Shown here: piece after piece, positions 54,701 through 63,915 of the stretch
Numbering within the stretch: the first letter of the stretch is position 1
How the letters are laid out: every line of letters begins with the position of its first letter
From: Candidatus Acidiferrum typicum
GTDB taxonomy: Bacteria; Acidobacteriota; Terriglobia; Acidiferrales; UBA7541
Assembly: GCA_025463055.1 (NCBI GenBank)
Contig: JAOAPV010000093.1
Span: 16,189 to 80,188, forward strand
Length of the DNA: 64,000 nt
Direction of reading: 5' to 3'
Notes under the pieces: model-generated
What the model was told of the DNA's origin: nothing
Seen by the model: only the letters and a program-made list of their open reading frames with translations
Databases searched by the model: none
Position numbers and translations under genes: made by a program

Positions 54701-54808
54701 AACGGCAAAGTGTTCACCTCCTTTGGCCAGATTTTCAACACGCTGGGCCGAACACTGGGAGTCGGAACTTCGCGGCAGATTCAGCTAGCTCTGCGGTTCA
54801 ACTACTAA
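51773..54808 (+). CDS. Oar-like TonB-dependent receptor with carboxypeptidase-regulatory domain
   Basis: 1011 residues, with GGAGGGG upstream. Signal peptide about 1-28 (ending PAHAQ). Residues 30-120 form a CarboxypepD_reg-like domain (GEITGQVFDVSKSAIADATV, YTITELRVGTYDVS). A plug domain follows (GTTMNTEQIADLPINGRDYA, FSIDGVDASR, GGSYVNIVTKSGTNQFHGSV), then a long beta-barrel with typical aromatic girdles, ending LGVGTSRQIQLALRFNY. It is an outer-membrane transporter for a large ligand. Two secreted amidohydrolases follow on the same strand, so the ligand may be a substrate or product of these. Confidence 0.93.
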   Translation: MRIGQGILFFVRVLGVLIALLLSLPAHAQTAGEITGQVFDVSKSAIADATVTAKNVGTGETRSVRTDTQGHYTITELRVGTYDVSAERQGFRREVQTGVVLNVAATVQLNFTIQVGTVSEEVVVTSDAPVLEKSDASTGTTMNTEQIADLPINGRDYARFALLTPGAVLRSNFIADLSFNGLHTVHNQFSIDGVDASRVDQPYMANGFERGARLLTGSLDTISEFKVQTSDYGAEYGRAGGSYVNIVTKSGTNQFHGSVFEYFRNDILDAENFFAVKTAPKPKFRYNNFGGNIGGPIRRNSTFFFVNYEGSRQRIGITGSGTVPSAQLRSDVLQTSPQLTDIVTMFPVGNSHTSDPLIDNFTTTSVSSIREDTGSIRLDHKFSTSDSAFVRVNINDSYTFGPLFGVFPASLGVLDHQDVPLRTTNIAIHETHIFTPKLVNDFLAGLQRWASNIDSREPFPTTTVVGLSVNPGTQSYFLENNNSFQIGDNMSLVKGRHAIKWGTTIYRIQVNAISADFPTMTFNSIPDFVNDRLALVNISAATPGNGTRATQIGAYVQDSFQVRPTLTLDYGLRYDIETVPHDSKYATRPFDTRCMCLAPAGTSYFHINSKDFGPRVGIAWSPFSRMVVRTGYGIYFQNYPVGFGSYFVPSNTVTGNITLLQQQIPNLTYPYDSFVSQTAVFPPNLGGFPYHKPDIYVNQYNFSVATQITTNMAVQVAYLGNHGVNLWREYNVNYFDPKLNARPLPQFGNVTLQSNSGFSSYNGLQVSFKRRIDKGFMFDVEYSLGHGIDDVDDQGLFASDPQDTNNFKAERGNGSGDIRHNVSFNTMYELPFGRQHRLLSNANGAVERIVGGWSIAALGILRTGVASTVHIGTNTSGNGDFTNQRPDRVPGVSQYGTGSGPDNFLNGAAYAMPAAGTFGNLGRNTFYGPSYKAIDFSVLKKTRLTETKNVEFRAEFFNFFNHPNFDEPNGFWGTDANGKVFTSFGQIFNTLGRTLGVGTSRQIQLALRFNY

Positions 54809-54986
54809 CCGGCAACAGTTACAGGTCGGGAGAGGAATGATCAGATGCCTCTCACGAGCACCGGGCTTCCTGTTGAACTGATCGTGCTGAAGACTGCGCG
54901 CATTTCTGCCCAAGACACCCGACACGGTTTGCGAACGATGTGTGCCTCGTAGCACGGTTTGTTGCACTGAACGGAGATGGCGTCCT

Positions 54987-57900
54987 TTGACAAAATCACA
55001 CCTTAATTTGCGTTTGGCGTGGCGGATTATCTCGAGTCTGCTATTCATCTCAGTAACATCGAAGGCAGCAGCGCAATCTCCACGGGAGAAGAAGGAAGCA
55101 CAGCCAGCCAAGCAGGATGGTCTGAGTCTGCAGGCGGCTCGCAAGATTGAATTCACGACCGACGAAGGCACGTGGATCTCGCTGGATGTTTCAGGGGACG
55201 GCCGGACGATTGTGTTCGATTTAGTGGGGCATCTCTACACTGTGGGCATCGGTGGCGGAACAGCGATGCCCATCACTTCGGGGTTTTCTTTCGAGAACCA
55301 GCCACGCTTTTCTCCTGACAGCAAACAAATTGTTTACGTAAGTGACCGGTCCGGTGCGGACAATCTATGGATTTCCAAGATCGACGGCTCTGGCGCCAAG
55401 CGGCTCACCAATGACATCGACACGATGTTTACGTCGCCGACATGGACTCCTGACGGGCGATACATTTTGGTCTCGCGCTTGAAGCCTAAAGGCTACGGCA
55501 CTGCGCTTGAAGTGTGGATGTACGACGTGAAAGGCGGATCCGGTATTGTAGTGGTGCCGAGCAAAGGAACTGATGCCGCACCCGGGCAAATTGCAATGGG
55601 CGCCGTTTCGTCTCCGGACGGCCGCTATGTGTACTACGAAACCAGGGCAGGCGGCTTCTCCGAGAATCCCAAGTGGCATATTGCGCGGCGCGATCTACAA
55701 ACGGGAGAGGCACAGACGATTACGAACGACGTAGGTGGAGCGTTTCGGCCGGCGCTTTCTCCGGACGGAACGAAATTGGTTTATGCGACACACTACGACT
55801 CCAGCACAGCTCTGCGCCTTCGAAATTTGGCAACCGGCGAAGAACGCTGGCTCAAGTATCCGGTTCAGCGAGATAGTCAGGACGCGTGGGTGTCAACGCG
55901 CGATCTGTTGCCCGGTTTCGCCTTCATGCCCGATGGCGAGAGTCTCGTGGTCGCCTTTGGCGGCAAGATTCACAATTTGAACCTCACAACGGGAAAAGAT
56001 GCCGTAATTCCCTTCCAAGCCGCCGTATCAAGGGAACTCGGGCCAAAGCTGAACTTCCCGGGCCGAGTCGAAGATGGTCCGGTGGAAGCGCGCCTTATCC
56101 AAGGTCCAGTCGAATCGCCCGACGGGTCAACGGTGGTCTTTTCTTCGCTCGGGCATCTCTATTGGGTAGCGCGAAAACCGGACGAAAAAGCCAGGCGAGT
56201 TACTTCGAGCAGCGATCGGGAGTTCGAGCCTGCATGGTCTGCGGATGGCAAATGGCTAGCGTACGTAACGTGGTCGGCGGACGGCGGAGCGGTATGGAAA
56301 ATCGCGGCGGATGGAAGTGGAGGCCCGATCCGATTGAGCACCGTCATTGCTTTTTATACCCAACCGGCTTGGTCGGCTGACGGAAAGCACGTATTCGTTC
56401 TGCGGGCGGCGCGGAGTACCGCCCTCGAGCAGAGCGACCAATGGCTGCGTCCTGTGGACGGCCTTGACCTTATTTCGCTTCCCGTGGACGCAGGTCCGGC
56501 GACCTTCGTGACACCGGCAGCGCACTATTCGTATCCGCATTTCGCCGGGAGCGATGGGCGACTCTTCGTAACCGAATTACAGAAGCCAACTCTGCAGAGT
56601 GTGAATTATTCGCTCGTGTCCATGCGGACGGACGGCTCGGATCGGCGTACGCTGCTACAACTCACCAGCAAGAATATTTGGGGCTCCGATTTTGCGCCGC
56701 CTGCCAAGATTGACGTCAGTCCTGACGGGCGCAAGGCACTGACTTTATTTCGAAGCCAGGTCTATCTATTCGACCTTCCGACCGTCGGGGGCGCAGCGCC
56801 GACGTTGGACCTCAGCACACCAGCGGTTTCGGCGAAGCGATTGACCGATGTCGGCGCCGATTTTGCGAGTTGGGCGGATTCCGGAAGGACTGTTTCTTGG
56901 GTGCTAGGGTCAACGTACTTTCGCCTGCCTCTTGCGCAGGCTGACCTCGATCTGGCCGGGAACTTTGGACCAAGCAGTCCGGACCCAGGAGCCGCCTCAG
57001 AAAAGTCGGCCACAACAATTGAGAGATTTCGGGCGGAGGCAATTCGCATTACGGTTCAGGTGCCGCGTCGTACGCCAGAAGGCACCGTGGTGCTAAAGAA
57101 CGCCAAAGTCATCACGATGCACGGCGATGAAGTTTTCAGCTCCGCTGACATCGTGATCCACAACGAACGCATTCAGTCAGTCGGAGTGAGCGGAACAGTT
57201 GCTTTGCCTCGCGGAGCCAAGCTTATTGACTTGCGCGGCAGCATCATTATTCCTGGGTTTATCGATACTCACGCGCATTGGTTCAATATTCGCCGAGGAG
57301 TTCTTGACCTCGCAAACTGGAATTTCCTGGCAACGCTCGCGTATGGAGTGACAGCGGGGCGTGATCCGCAAACTTACACGAGCGACATGTTTGCGTATCA
57401 AGATTTGGCTGATGCAGGAGAAATCCTCGGACCTCGGGCCTATTCGACCGGCCCCGGCATCTTCGCCACCAACGATTTTCAGTCCGCGCAGGAAGCGGAG
57501 AGGATACTTAGCAGATACAAAGACTTTTATCGGACAAACCTGGTGAAGTCCTACCTCGTTGGTGACCGACGCCAGCGGCAATTTGTCGTGGAAGCTTCCG
57601 AGAAGCTGCATATGATGCCGACAACCGAGGGAGGCGCCGATATGCCTCTGGATCTGACGCACGTGATCGACGGATTTAGCGGCAACGAACACCAGTTTCC
57701 CGTGGCTCCGTTGTACAAGGACGTCGTCAGTCTAGTTGCGCAATCCGGAATCTACTACACGCCTACCTTCATCATCGGAGGCTATGACGGCCCCGGATCG
57801 GAAACCCATTACTTTCAGACGAGCGATATTCACGACGATCCCAAATTACGGCGATTCATTCCGCATGGAATTCTTGACGAGAAAACTTCAGGGCTGATGT

Positions 57901-58313
57901 GGCATCGGAAGGACGAATACAACTATCCCGTCGACGCGGCGTCCGCGTGGATGATTTCGAAGAACGGGGGCAAGGTCTGCGTAGGGAGCCATGGTGAGCT
58001 CCAGGGGCTGAGCTTCCATTGGCAATTGTGGTCACTGCAATCGGGCGGAATGAGTAACCTGGAGGCGCTCCGGGCCGCGACTCTCAATGGCGCCGAGGCG
58101 ATCGGATTGGCGCAGGATCTTGGAAGTATCGAAGCGGGAAAACTCGCTGACCTCGTGATTCTCAGCAAGGATCCATTGCAGGACATCCGCAATACGACAA
58201 GCATCCGGTATGTAATGAAAAACGGCGAGTTGTTCGAGGGTGAAACTCTGAACCAGGTTTGGCCAACGCAGAAGGCTGCGGGGCCTTACTGGTGGTGGGT
58301 GGATCACCCATAG
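54987..58313 (+). CDS. Secreted TolB-propeller/amidohydrolase fusion
   Basis: About 1108 residues from the TTG at 54987 (GGAG 10 bases upstream); a GTG at 54942 is the alternative. A signal peptide (LRLAWRIISSLLFISVTSKA) precedes several PD40/TolB-like blades (PRFSPDSKQIVYVSDRSG, PTWTPDGRYILVSR, PAWSADGKWLAYVTW). The C-terminal ~400 residues form an amidohydrolase with IIPGFIDTHAHWF (metal HxH), a Lys region NLVKSYLVGD and NGAEAIGLAQDLGSIEAGKL. These proteins are common in Acidobacteriota and Bacteroidota; substrate unknown. It is probably periplasmic. Confidence 0.9.
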   Translation: MTKSHLNLRLAWRIISSLLFISVTSKAAAQSPREKKEAQPAKQDGLSLQAARKIEFTTDEGTWISLDVSGDGRTIVFDLVGHLYTVGIGGGTAMPITSGFSFENQPRFSPDSKQIVYVSDRSGADNLWISKIDGSGAKRLTNDIDTMFTSPTWTPDGRYILVSRLKPKGYGTALEVWMYDVKGGSGIVVVPSKGTDAAPGQIAMGAVSSPDGRYVYYETRAGGFSENPKWHIARRDLQTGEAQTITNDVGGAFRPALSPDGTKLVYATHYDSSTALRLRNLATGEERWLKYPVQRDSQDAWVSTRDLLPGFAFMPDGESLVVAFGGKIHNLNLTTGKDAVIPFQAAVSRELGPKLNFPGRVEDGPVEARLIQGPVESPDGSTVVFSSLGHLYWVARKPDEKARRVTSSSDREFEPAWSADGKWLAYVTWSADGGAVWKIAADGSGGPIRLSTVIAFYTQPAWSADGKHVFVLRAARSTALEQSDQWLRPVDGLDLISLPVDAGPATFVTPAAHYSYPHFAGSDGRLFVTELQKPTLQSVNYSLVSMRTDGSDRRTLLQLTSKNIWGSDFAPPAKIDVSPDGRKALTLFRSQVYLFDLPTVGGAAPTLDLSTPAVSAKRLTDVGADFASWADSGRTVSWVLGSTYFRLPLAQADLDLAGNFGPSSPDPGAASEKSATTIERFRAEAIRITVQVPRRTPEGTVVLKNAKVITMHGDEVFSSADIVIHNERIQSVGVSGTVALPRGAKLIDLRGSIIIPGFIDTHAHWFNIRRGVLDLANWNFLATLAYGVTAGRDPQTYTSDMFAYQDLADAGEILGPRAYSTGPGIFATNDFQSAQEAERILSRYKDFYRTNLVKSYLVGDRRQRQFVVEASEKLHMMPTTEGGADMPLDLTHVIDGFSGNEHQFPVAPLYKDVVSLVAQSGIYYTPTFIIGGYDGPGSETHYFQTSDIHDDPKLRRFIPHGILDEKTSGLMWHRKDEYNYPVDAASAWMISKNGGKVCVGSHGELQGLSFHWQLWSLQSGGMSNLEALRAATLNGAEAIGLAQDLGSIEAGKLADLVILSKDPLQDIRNTTSIRYVMKNGELFEGETLNQVWPTQKAAGPYWWWVDHP

Positions 58314-58437
58314 ATTCTTTAGCAACCGGAAATCGGAATAATGGGTGTAGCAGCACAAACTGGCGGACCCGCAGATTAGTGGTGTGTTCGATATTTTTCG
58401 TGCCTAGACAAATCGCGGCGGAAAAGGAATCAGAGCA

Positions 58438-60150
58438 ATGCACTTAGCCTCCCTCATCATTGCGACAGCCTTGACGACCGCTGCGCTCTTCCCCGTTGTG
58501 GCGCTCGGACAAGGCCAGCCGGATTTAATTCTCGTTCACGGGAAGATTTGGACAGAGAACCCGCGGCAACCTGAAGCAGAAGCAGTTGCGATCCGGGGAA
58601 ATCGGATCATCGAAATTGGCGAGAGCAACTCGATTCTGAAGCTAGCGGGCTCAAGTACAAAAGTTATCGACCTTCACGGTCGCCGCGTGGTTCCCGGTTT
58701 TAATGACGCGCATGTTCACTTCTACATGGGCGGCGACGGAATCACGAGCGTGCAATTGCATGAAGCATCGAGCGCTGAGGATTTTCGGAGAAGAATCGCA
58801 GAGTTTGCGCACAGCCGGCCCAAAGGCGAATGGATCTTAAACGGGAATTGGGATCACGAACGATGGACTCCCGCTCACCTGCCCACGCATCAGTTGATTG
58901 ATGACGTGACCAGCGACAATCCCGTGTTCGTGAACCGATCCGACGGCCACATGTGTTTGGCGAACGCCCTGGCGATGAAGCTCGCGGGTGTAAGCAGGGA
59001 GACAAAGGATGTTCCCGGCGGTGTGATCTTGCGGGACGCCGAAGGTAATCCCACCGGTATCTTCAAAGATGCCGCCAAGAGCTTAATTGAACATGCACTG
59101 CCCCGTCCAAGCATGGATCACATCCTCTCTGCGCTTCAGGCCGCCCAGAACTACGCCACTGAAAATGGAGTTACGAGTGTGCAGGACATGGGCGTTTTTA
59201 CCGCTCACGGCGTTGACACGATGGCCGATGTCATCCGGGCCTATCAGACTTTAGAAAAACGGGGGGAGTTGCGAGTCCGGGTATCCACGCACCTGCCCCT
59301 GGCCGACTGGAAACGGTGGGCTTCGGCCGGCATTATGGCGGACTTCGGAACCGAAAAGGTGCAGCTAGGCGCGGTCAAGAGTTTTGCAGACGGTTCGTTA
59401 GGTTCAACGACAGCTTGGTTCTTCGAGCCTTACTCCGACGCCCCCAACACGAGCGGCATTCCCAGCCCAGAACTATTGCACCCCGACGAAATGTATCAGC
59501 AGATGCGCGATGCGGACAGAGCCGGCCTGCAACTCGCGGTTCACGCGATCGGGGACCGTGCGAACCGCTCCATCCTCGATATGTTTGAGCGGCTCGAGCG
59601 AGAAGATGGCGCGTCAGAACGCCGCTTGCGCATTGAACACGCACAACATTTGTCTCCGGCGGACATTTCGCGTTTCGCGAAACTTCACGTTGTCGCGTCC
59701 ATGCAGCCTTACCACGCCATTGACGATGGTCGTTGGGCTGATAGACGGATCGGACCCGAGAGGGCGAAGACTACGTACGCGTTTCGTTCCCTGTTAGACG
59801 CAGGCGCCGTGCTTGCGTTTGGATCGGACTGGTTTGTCGCCCCAATCAATCCCCTAGTAGGAATCTACGCGGCTGTCACCCGTCGCACGCTCGATGGCAA
59901 GCACCTGGAGGGCTGGGTGCCGGAGCAGAAAATCTCCGTTCCCGAAGCTGTACATGCCTACACGGTGGGAGCCGCGTACGCTTCACTGGAAGACGGCATC
60001 AAAGGCTCTCTGGAACCAGGAAAGTTTGCCGACCTCGCCGTTCTCTCAGCCGACATCTTCCATATCGACGCCGCCGAGATTGAGAATACGAGGGTAGACG
60101 TGACCATTTTCGACGGGAAAGTGATCTTCCAGCGGAAAAAGCCATATTAG
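58438..60150 (+). CDS. Secreted YtcJ-like metal-dependent amidohydrolase
   Basis: 570 residues with a signal peptide ([20 protein letters not shown]...ALGQ). Amidohydro_3 features are in order: [36 protein letters not shown] (metal HxH), [44 protein letters not shown] and [24 protein letters not shown] ending appears as [15 protein letters not shown]. It lies 124 bases after the propeller-amidohydrolase and is probably in the same operon. It hydrolyses an amide or similar bond; the substrate is not known. Confidence 0.92.
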   Translation: MHLASLIIATALTTAALFPVVALGQGQPDLILVHGKIWTENPRQPEAEAVAIRGNRIIEIGESNSILKLAGSSTKVIDLHGRRVVPGFNDAHVHFYMGGDGITSVQLHEASSAEDFRRRIAEFAHSRPKGEWILNGNWDHERWTPAHLPTHQLIDDVTSDNPVFVNRSDGHMCLANALAMKLAGVSRETKDVPGGVILRDAEGNPTGIFKDAAKSLIEHALPRPSMDHILSALQAAQNYATENGVTSVQDMGVFTAHGVDTMADVIRAYQTLEKRGELRVRVSTHLPLADWKRWASAGIMADFGTEKVQLGAVKSFADGSLGSTTAWFFEPYSDAPNTSGIPSPELLHPDEMYQQMRDADRAGLQLAVHAIGDRANRSILDMFERLEREDGASERRLRIEHAQHLSPADISRFAKLHVVASMQPYHAIDDGRWADRRIGPERAKTTYAFRSLLDAGAVLAFGSDWFVAPINPLVGIYAAVTRRTLDGKHLEGWVPEQKISVPEAVHAYTVGAAYASLEDGIKGSLEPGKFADLAVLSADIFHIDAAEIENTRVDVTIFDGKVIFQRKKPY

Positions 60151-60508
60151 AAGCCAGCCTGATGCCCCGACCCGCTCCGGAAACACATGTATTTCGGCAA
60201 ACACCAGTGGCTTAGTTCAAACGCCCCAATCGAAAGTGCCCCGGGATCACTCCTGAGCCCCACTCCTACTATGCCTGCCGAGGCACTTCCTATTGAGTCA
60301 TAACGTTTCCCGTTACCTATCTGGTGAAATTTCCCCCCAAGCGGACTGAACACGGCATTCGAACTGGACAGGATGCATAAAGTCCCCACCACTTGTAATG
60401 AGTTTACAGCCGTTCATTGAAACAGAGTACATCGCACAGTTGAAGTTTGGGGAGCCGCGTAGGGATACTGCGTTATTCCGACACTCTCCTTTGTCTTTCC
60501 ACAATAAA
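60151..60508. other. Intergenic stretch after the amidohydrolase
   Basis: About 360 bases with no supported gene or RNA. Short frames exist on both strands but none has family likeness or a ribosome site. Confidence 0.4.
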
Positions 60509-60542
60509 GGAGAAGGCCGGCTCACTTCTACCGGCCTTCTCC
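60509..60542 (-). terminator. 12-bp-stem terminator of the 60584-60877 frame
   Basis: Perfect arms GGAGAAGGCCGG (60509-60520) and CCGGCCTTCTCC (60531-60542) with a 10-base loop. On the minus strand it is followed by TTTATT, about 40 bases after the stop at 60584, so it fits a minus-strand terminator. Confidence 0.75.
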
Positions 60543-60583
60543 AATGGATGACGTTGGTGAGTGTTTCCGCTCGATACGCGTCT

Positions 60584-60877
60584 CTATTTGTCCGACACCT
60601 GCAGGTTCGGATTCTTCTTGCCCGACGCCGTCTCAAGCAACACCGCTTTCGATGGCCATACGATGAAGAACACGTCTTGGCATGTGCCTCCGGCGATCGA
60701 GCAACCTGCCGGAAGCAGACCAAGTCCAGTGGAATCGATCGAGTACGTGGAAGTGATGGCGCTACCCGCACTTAAAGTGCCGCTCGAGTTTTTGTCGATT
60801 GCCCCCGTAACGTCTGATGGTTCGTGCGCATGTTGGCATGCCGAATGCGGGTTACATCCTGTGTCTTGGAACGCCAT
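60584..60877 (-). pseudogene. C-terminal fragment of a secreted acidobacterial surface protein
   Basis: The frame reads GTLSAGSAITSTYSIDSTGL, then GGTCQDVFFIVWPSKAVLLE and ends ASGKKNPNLQVSDK. This resembles, from memory, the end of a large secreted acidobacterial family with GTYxVDxxGRGT and V-F-YIVSPTKAVxL patterns. The preceding repeats are absent, so this is a tail only. A good terminator follows. The apparent N-terminal ~20 residues (MAFQDTGCNPHSACQH) are not family-like. Confidence 0.5.
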
Positions 60878-61356
60878 AACGCCTACCAGTGTAGATGCCT
60901 ACGCAAAGCACCAGAAAACGACACCTCATTGATTTCGTGCTAGAGAGTCTTCCCGGACATATATGCCCCTGTCCAGCGATCCGCAGGGATGATCCCTTTA
61001 TGCGGTGGGCTCCGTCGTTAATGATGCTCAAGATCTTCAAAATCCCTGTCGTTGCAACAACGGATCACGAGTATTTAGTCTCCTGCGGCTATTTTCCCAA
61101 TCTGGCTTGGTACGCGGAGTGTCCAGGTGCGACAACGAAGCGGTCGCTGCCTCACTCTCGAGCTTGCTCCTCCCGTCGCTGCGCATTCCAGCCTAAACCC
61201 GCCAGAATGTTTCAGATATGGCCCTCGTGATAGCGCACAGCAAACTCCTGTGAAGCAAAACACAAGGTTGCGTGCCGAGATCCGGCGAATTGAAAGCGTT
61301 GAGTGCGGCCACCCATTGCAGATTCCTCTGCCTAGTTCGTAGACTCCCAGTTTGTT
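60878..61356. other. Intergenic stretch without supported genes
   Basis: About 480 bases between the surface-protein tail and the cupin gene. Frames on the plus strand are open but have no family likeness, ribosome site or sensible composition. No RNA or repeat was seen. Confidence 0.4.
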
Positions 61357-61800
61357 TCAGTGGTGGTGTTGGTCCCCCGGGTGGTGCGTGTGCCAAGGGC
61401 CGACAGCGGTTCCGATGATGATGGTATCTTCGTCCGCGGCCATGGTGTGCTCTACGTTGGCTGGAACGAACAGGAAACTGCCAACGGGATAAGACTTGAG
61501 GTGCTCGAGGTCAAGCGTTTCGCCGAAACTCACCTTCAGTACGCCTTGAACCACCGCAACCCTGGCGTCGCTGGCATGTGAGTGGAACTCATGAAACCCT
61601 GCAGGAACAAAAGCCGCGTAGGTGAATGCTTCGCCTGGCACGTCGCTCCGCCCTTGGAGCACGGACCACTTCGTCCCATCAGAATCAATCTTTTGCCAGA
61701 CAATTGTTTTCGCGTCCCATGCGCGAGGCACATTACTTGGTTCGCTGGCAGGAACTGCTACTAGAATCAAATGCATGATTACCGCGATTAGCCAATACAT
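61357..61800 (-). CDS. Secreted cupin-domain protein with His-rich C-terminus
   Basis: 147 residues with a signal peptide (MYWLIAVIMHLILVAVPAS). The cupin core shows GEAFTYAAFVPAGFHEFHSH (metal-ligand histidines), RVAVVQGVLKVSFG and SFLFVPANVEHTM (third ligand His). The last residues are WHTHHPGDQHHH, which could bind metal. It is probably a periplasmic metal-dependent cupin with enzymatic or sensing role. No partner gene is evident on its strand; the plus-strand sigma fragment lies ~215 bases upstream. Confidence 0.75.
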   Translation of the reverse strand: MYWLIAVIMHLILVAVPASEPSNVPRAWDAKTIVWQKIDSDGTKWSVLQGRSDVPGEAFTYAAFVPAGFHEFHSHASDARVAVVQGVLKVSFGETLDLEHLKSYPVGSFLFVPANVEHTMAADEDTIIIGTAVGPWHTHHPGDQHHH

Positions 61801-62015
61801 TGCGTGTCTCCGTTCCTGTGTAGATTCGTTTGCAGGAAGTTAAGTGCTTGGAACAATTGCAATGTAGCGCTCGCAGGAGTTTGCTTCTATCCGGAATTCG
61901 ACATCAAACTCATGGCGGATGAGGGTGCTAGTGAGCACACACGTGAAGGAGTTAGTTTGTTTGGCTGGTCAGGGACTCCGTATCCCAAAGGCGATTACCT
62001 GCGTAGAACATAGAT

Positions 62016-62252
62016 ATGGACAACGCATCCGGTAAGCAAATCCCCGGTCCGTTCGAGGCACGCTATCTGGCGTTCCTTGAAACGATTACTCAACTCCGGC
62101 CGCGCCTGCACCGTTTCTGCTCGCGCATGACCGGATCGGCGTCGGACGGCGAGGACATTGTTCAAGACGCGTTATTCGAGGCGTACCGCAAGTTGGACCA
62201 GTACGACGACAGCCGTCCACTTGCCCCATGGCTTTTCCGCAGGAGACATTGA
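62016..62252 (+). pseudogene. Truncated ECF sigma factor (region 2 only)
   Basis: 78 residues: LAFLETITQLRPRLHRFCSR, TGSASDGEDIVQDALFEAYR (sigma region 2.1-2.2 with EDIVQD) and SRPLAPWLFRRRH then a stop. Region 2.3-2.4 and all of region 4 are missing. At PLAPWLF the DNA passes into the middle of an XRE gene (62234 onward), probably by short-homology recombination at GGAGACAT. The product could not recognise a -35 box. Confidence 0.8.
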
Positions 62253-62553
62253 AAAACGGACAGGCTTGCTGCGGTGTTACATTTCTCGCGTTGAAAACGG
62301 TCATACAGTTCCAGCGGTTTCGACGCTCGAAAAGATGGCACGGGCTTTAGAGGTGCCGATGTACCGCCTGTTTCATGATGGCGAGGTTCCCGCAACATTG
62401 AGCAAGCTGAAACCTCCGAAGGATGATGATGAATTCGGAAGCAGAGGCGCACAGGCCGATTACCTCTCCAAACTGCGCAGGCTACTTGCAAAAATGAAAT
62501 CTAGCGACCAAAACCTCTTGCTGCACATGGCCCAAAAAGTCGCACGAGGCTAG
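62158..62553 (+). pseudogene. XRE regulator fragment fused behind the sigma remnant
   Basis: From about 62234 the second frame encodes GDIEKRTGLLRCYISRVENG, then VPAVSTLEKMARALEVPMYR and a tail SKLRRLLAKMKSSDQNLLLH. This is a diverged copy of the XRE gene at 46437-46832, missing the first ~20 residues (first helix of the HTH). The listed TTG start lies inside the sigma frame and is not a natural start. It may be translated only by read-through or re-initiation. Confidence 0.75.
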
Positions 62554-62571
62554 GTCCGGAATCGAAGCCGT

Positions 62572-63013
62572 TCACACCCGTTCACCGAAAGCTCGGGCAA
62601 TTACTAAATAGAGGTTAGGAAAATCATTTATGGAAATGCGTTCGCGGATCACACGCTCAACGAACTGATCTGCATCAAACGGCCAGCCCGCATCTTCGAG
62701 AACAGTCCGGTTCGCGTCCATTAGATTCCTCAGCGCGTCGTAATCTGACACATACAGGGCACCGCTCTCGATATTGCATTCATGTTCGCTGCAAATCCGA
62801 GTCTTGAGTCCACGGCTTTGTAGGTCGGCTGCTACCGTAACGGGTTCGCACCCTGATGGTGTCGAGCGGAAGGTATCCGAGTGGCTTTGCTGCGCCTACT
62901 AAGTATAAATCGTCCACCGAATTGGGATGCGTGGCTGTTTGAGTTAGGGTACGCTCCAGAAAACTATTCGGCGGCAAACAATCAGCTACAAATCTAGCGC
63001 CTACGACCTCCAA
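62572..63013 (-). pseudogene. Frameshifted hypothetical protein
   Basis: Two minus-strand frames join into one plausible protein. 62780-63013 gives TQTATHPNSVDDLYLVGAAK and PLGYLPLDTIR. After about 62850 the other frame gives CEPVTVAADLQSRGLKTRIC, then IESGALYVSDYDALRNLMDA, FDADQFVERVIRERISINDF and ends ARAFGERV at 62572. Neither part has a recognised domain. It overlaps the beta-barrel gene at its 5' end by 20 bases. Confidence 0.35.
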
Positions 63014-63575
63014 AGCGATGCACTATCTCCGCAACCACACGCAGATTATTCTGCCCCCCAATTCTTGTGGGCGTAATGAAAAACTTGGTATGCAGATAGT
63101 GAGGTCCGGCACGAAACGCCCAAGAAGAAGAAAGATCGTATTCCAGTCCGCCGCCGAGAACCCAAGCGAGTTTGTTGACGTAAGCTCCCAAGAATCCGTT
63201 CGCGCTAGGAATCGGACCAGTAACCCTGGCGGCTCCGACGAGTCCCTCAGCGTAGGCGGTCCACTTTCTGTGATGAATCGGATAAACAACCGGACCTGCA
63301 AGATAGCTCAGCACGTCTGCGTGACGACCGCTGCCCAGAACATTCGAGCCGCGTGCATATCCAATATCCAATTTCAAGCCAAACTGTGAGCGGAAGTCCA
63401 CGCTGAGCTTAACGTCAGCCCCATTTAGTCCGACTCGATTATTTTGGGCCAGTGATAGGTCAACATAAGAATAACCGACCGCTGCATTCACGACTGGACC
63501 AGTTGCGGACATGACTTGGGAAAGAACCGGGCACGGTAGTAGTCCAAGGATCAGCGCTACGAGAGCTGGTCTCAT
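62994..63575 (-). CDS. Small outer-membrane beta-barrel protein
   Basis: 193 residues with a signal peptide (MRPALVALILGLLPCPVLSQ). The mature part alternates polar and hydrophobic residues, with VVNAAVGYSYVDLSLA, KLSVDFRSQFGLKLDIGYAR, WTAYAEGLVGAARVTG, WVLGGGLEYDLSSSWAFRAG and a final strand VVAEIVHRFGGRRR, typical of OmpA/OmpX-like barrels. Function is not assignable. The C-terminal residue is not the usual Phe because of the extra GRRR. Confidence 0.72.
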   Translation of the reverse strand: MRPALVALILGLLPCPVLSQVMSATGPVVNAAVGYSYVDLSLAQNNRVGLNGADVKLSVDFRSQFGLKLDIGYARGSNVLGSGRHADVLSYLAGPVVYPIHHRKWTAYAEGLVGAARVTGPIPSANGFLGAYVNKLAWVLGGGLEYDLSSSWAFRAGPHYLHTKFFITPTRIGGQNNLRVVAEIVHRFGGRRR

Positions 63576-63713
63576 GACGGGTAATGCAGTTGCACGTCAT
63601 AGACCAGGGGCAGGCGACACAAAAAGCCTACATATCCAGATTTGTCGTGCGCTCTAATGGAGTTCAAAGCCAAGATTGGAACTATAGAGTTCCAAATTGG
63701 GCCAAATTCACTC

Positions 63714-63902
63714 TTAGTGTACTCGCTGAATCTGGACTGATGCTTCGAGCTTGAGCCGTTTTATTCGTTCCATAACCTCGTCCCTTGAAATAACTTGTTT
63801 CTCTGCTAACAACTCAAAGATCGCATCCACCAACAAAATGTTGCAAAGCAAACTCCGTTCAAGTGCTTTAACGAGTCTCTGCGACGTTTCACCCGTTGCC
63901 AT
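63714..63902 (-). CDS. Small helical protein of unknown function
   Basis: 62 residues from the ATG at 63902 with GAGAGG upstream. MATGETSQRLVKALERSLLC, NILLVDAIFELLAEKQVISR and DEVMERIKRLKLEA look like a compact helical protein, with ISRDEVMERIKRLK resembling an HTH-like or dimerising end. The gene starts about 14 bases after the stop of the partial gene at the right edge, so the two are probably coupled. Confidence 0.55.
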   Translation of the reverse strand: MATGETSQRLVKALERSLLCNILLVDAIFELLAEKQVISRDEVMERIKRLKLEASVQIQRVH

Positions 63903-63915
63903 TCGCTTATACCTC

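Noticed and set aside
57177..57692. A 171-codon minus-strand frame
   Set aside because: Antisense to the amidohydrolase domain, which carries clear metal motifs.
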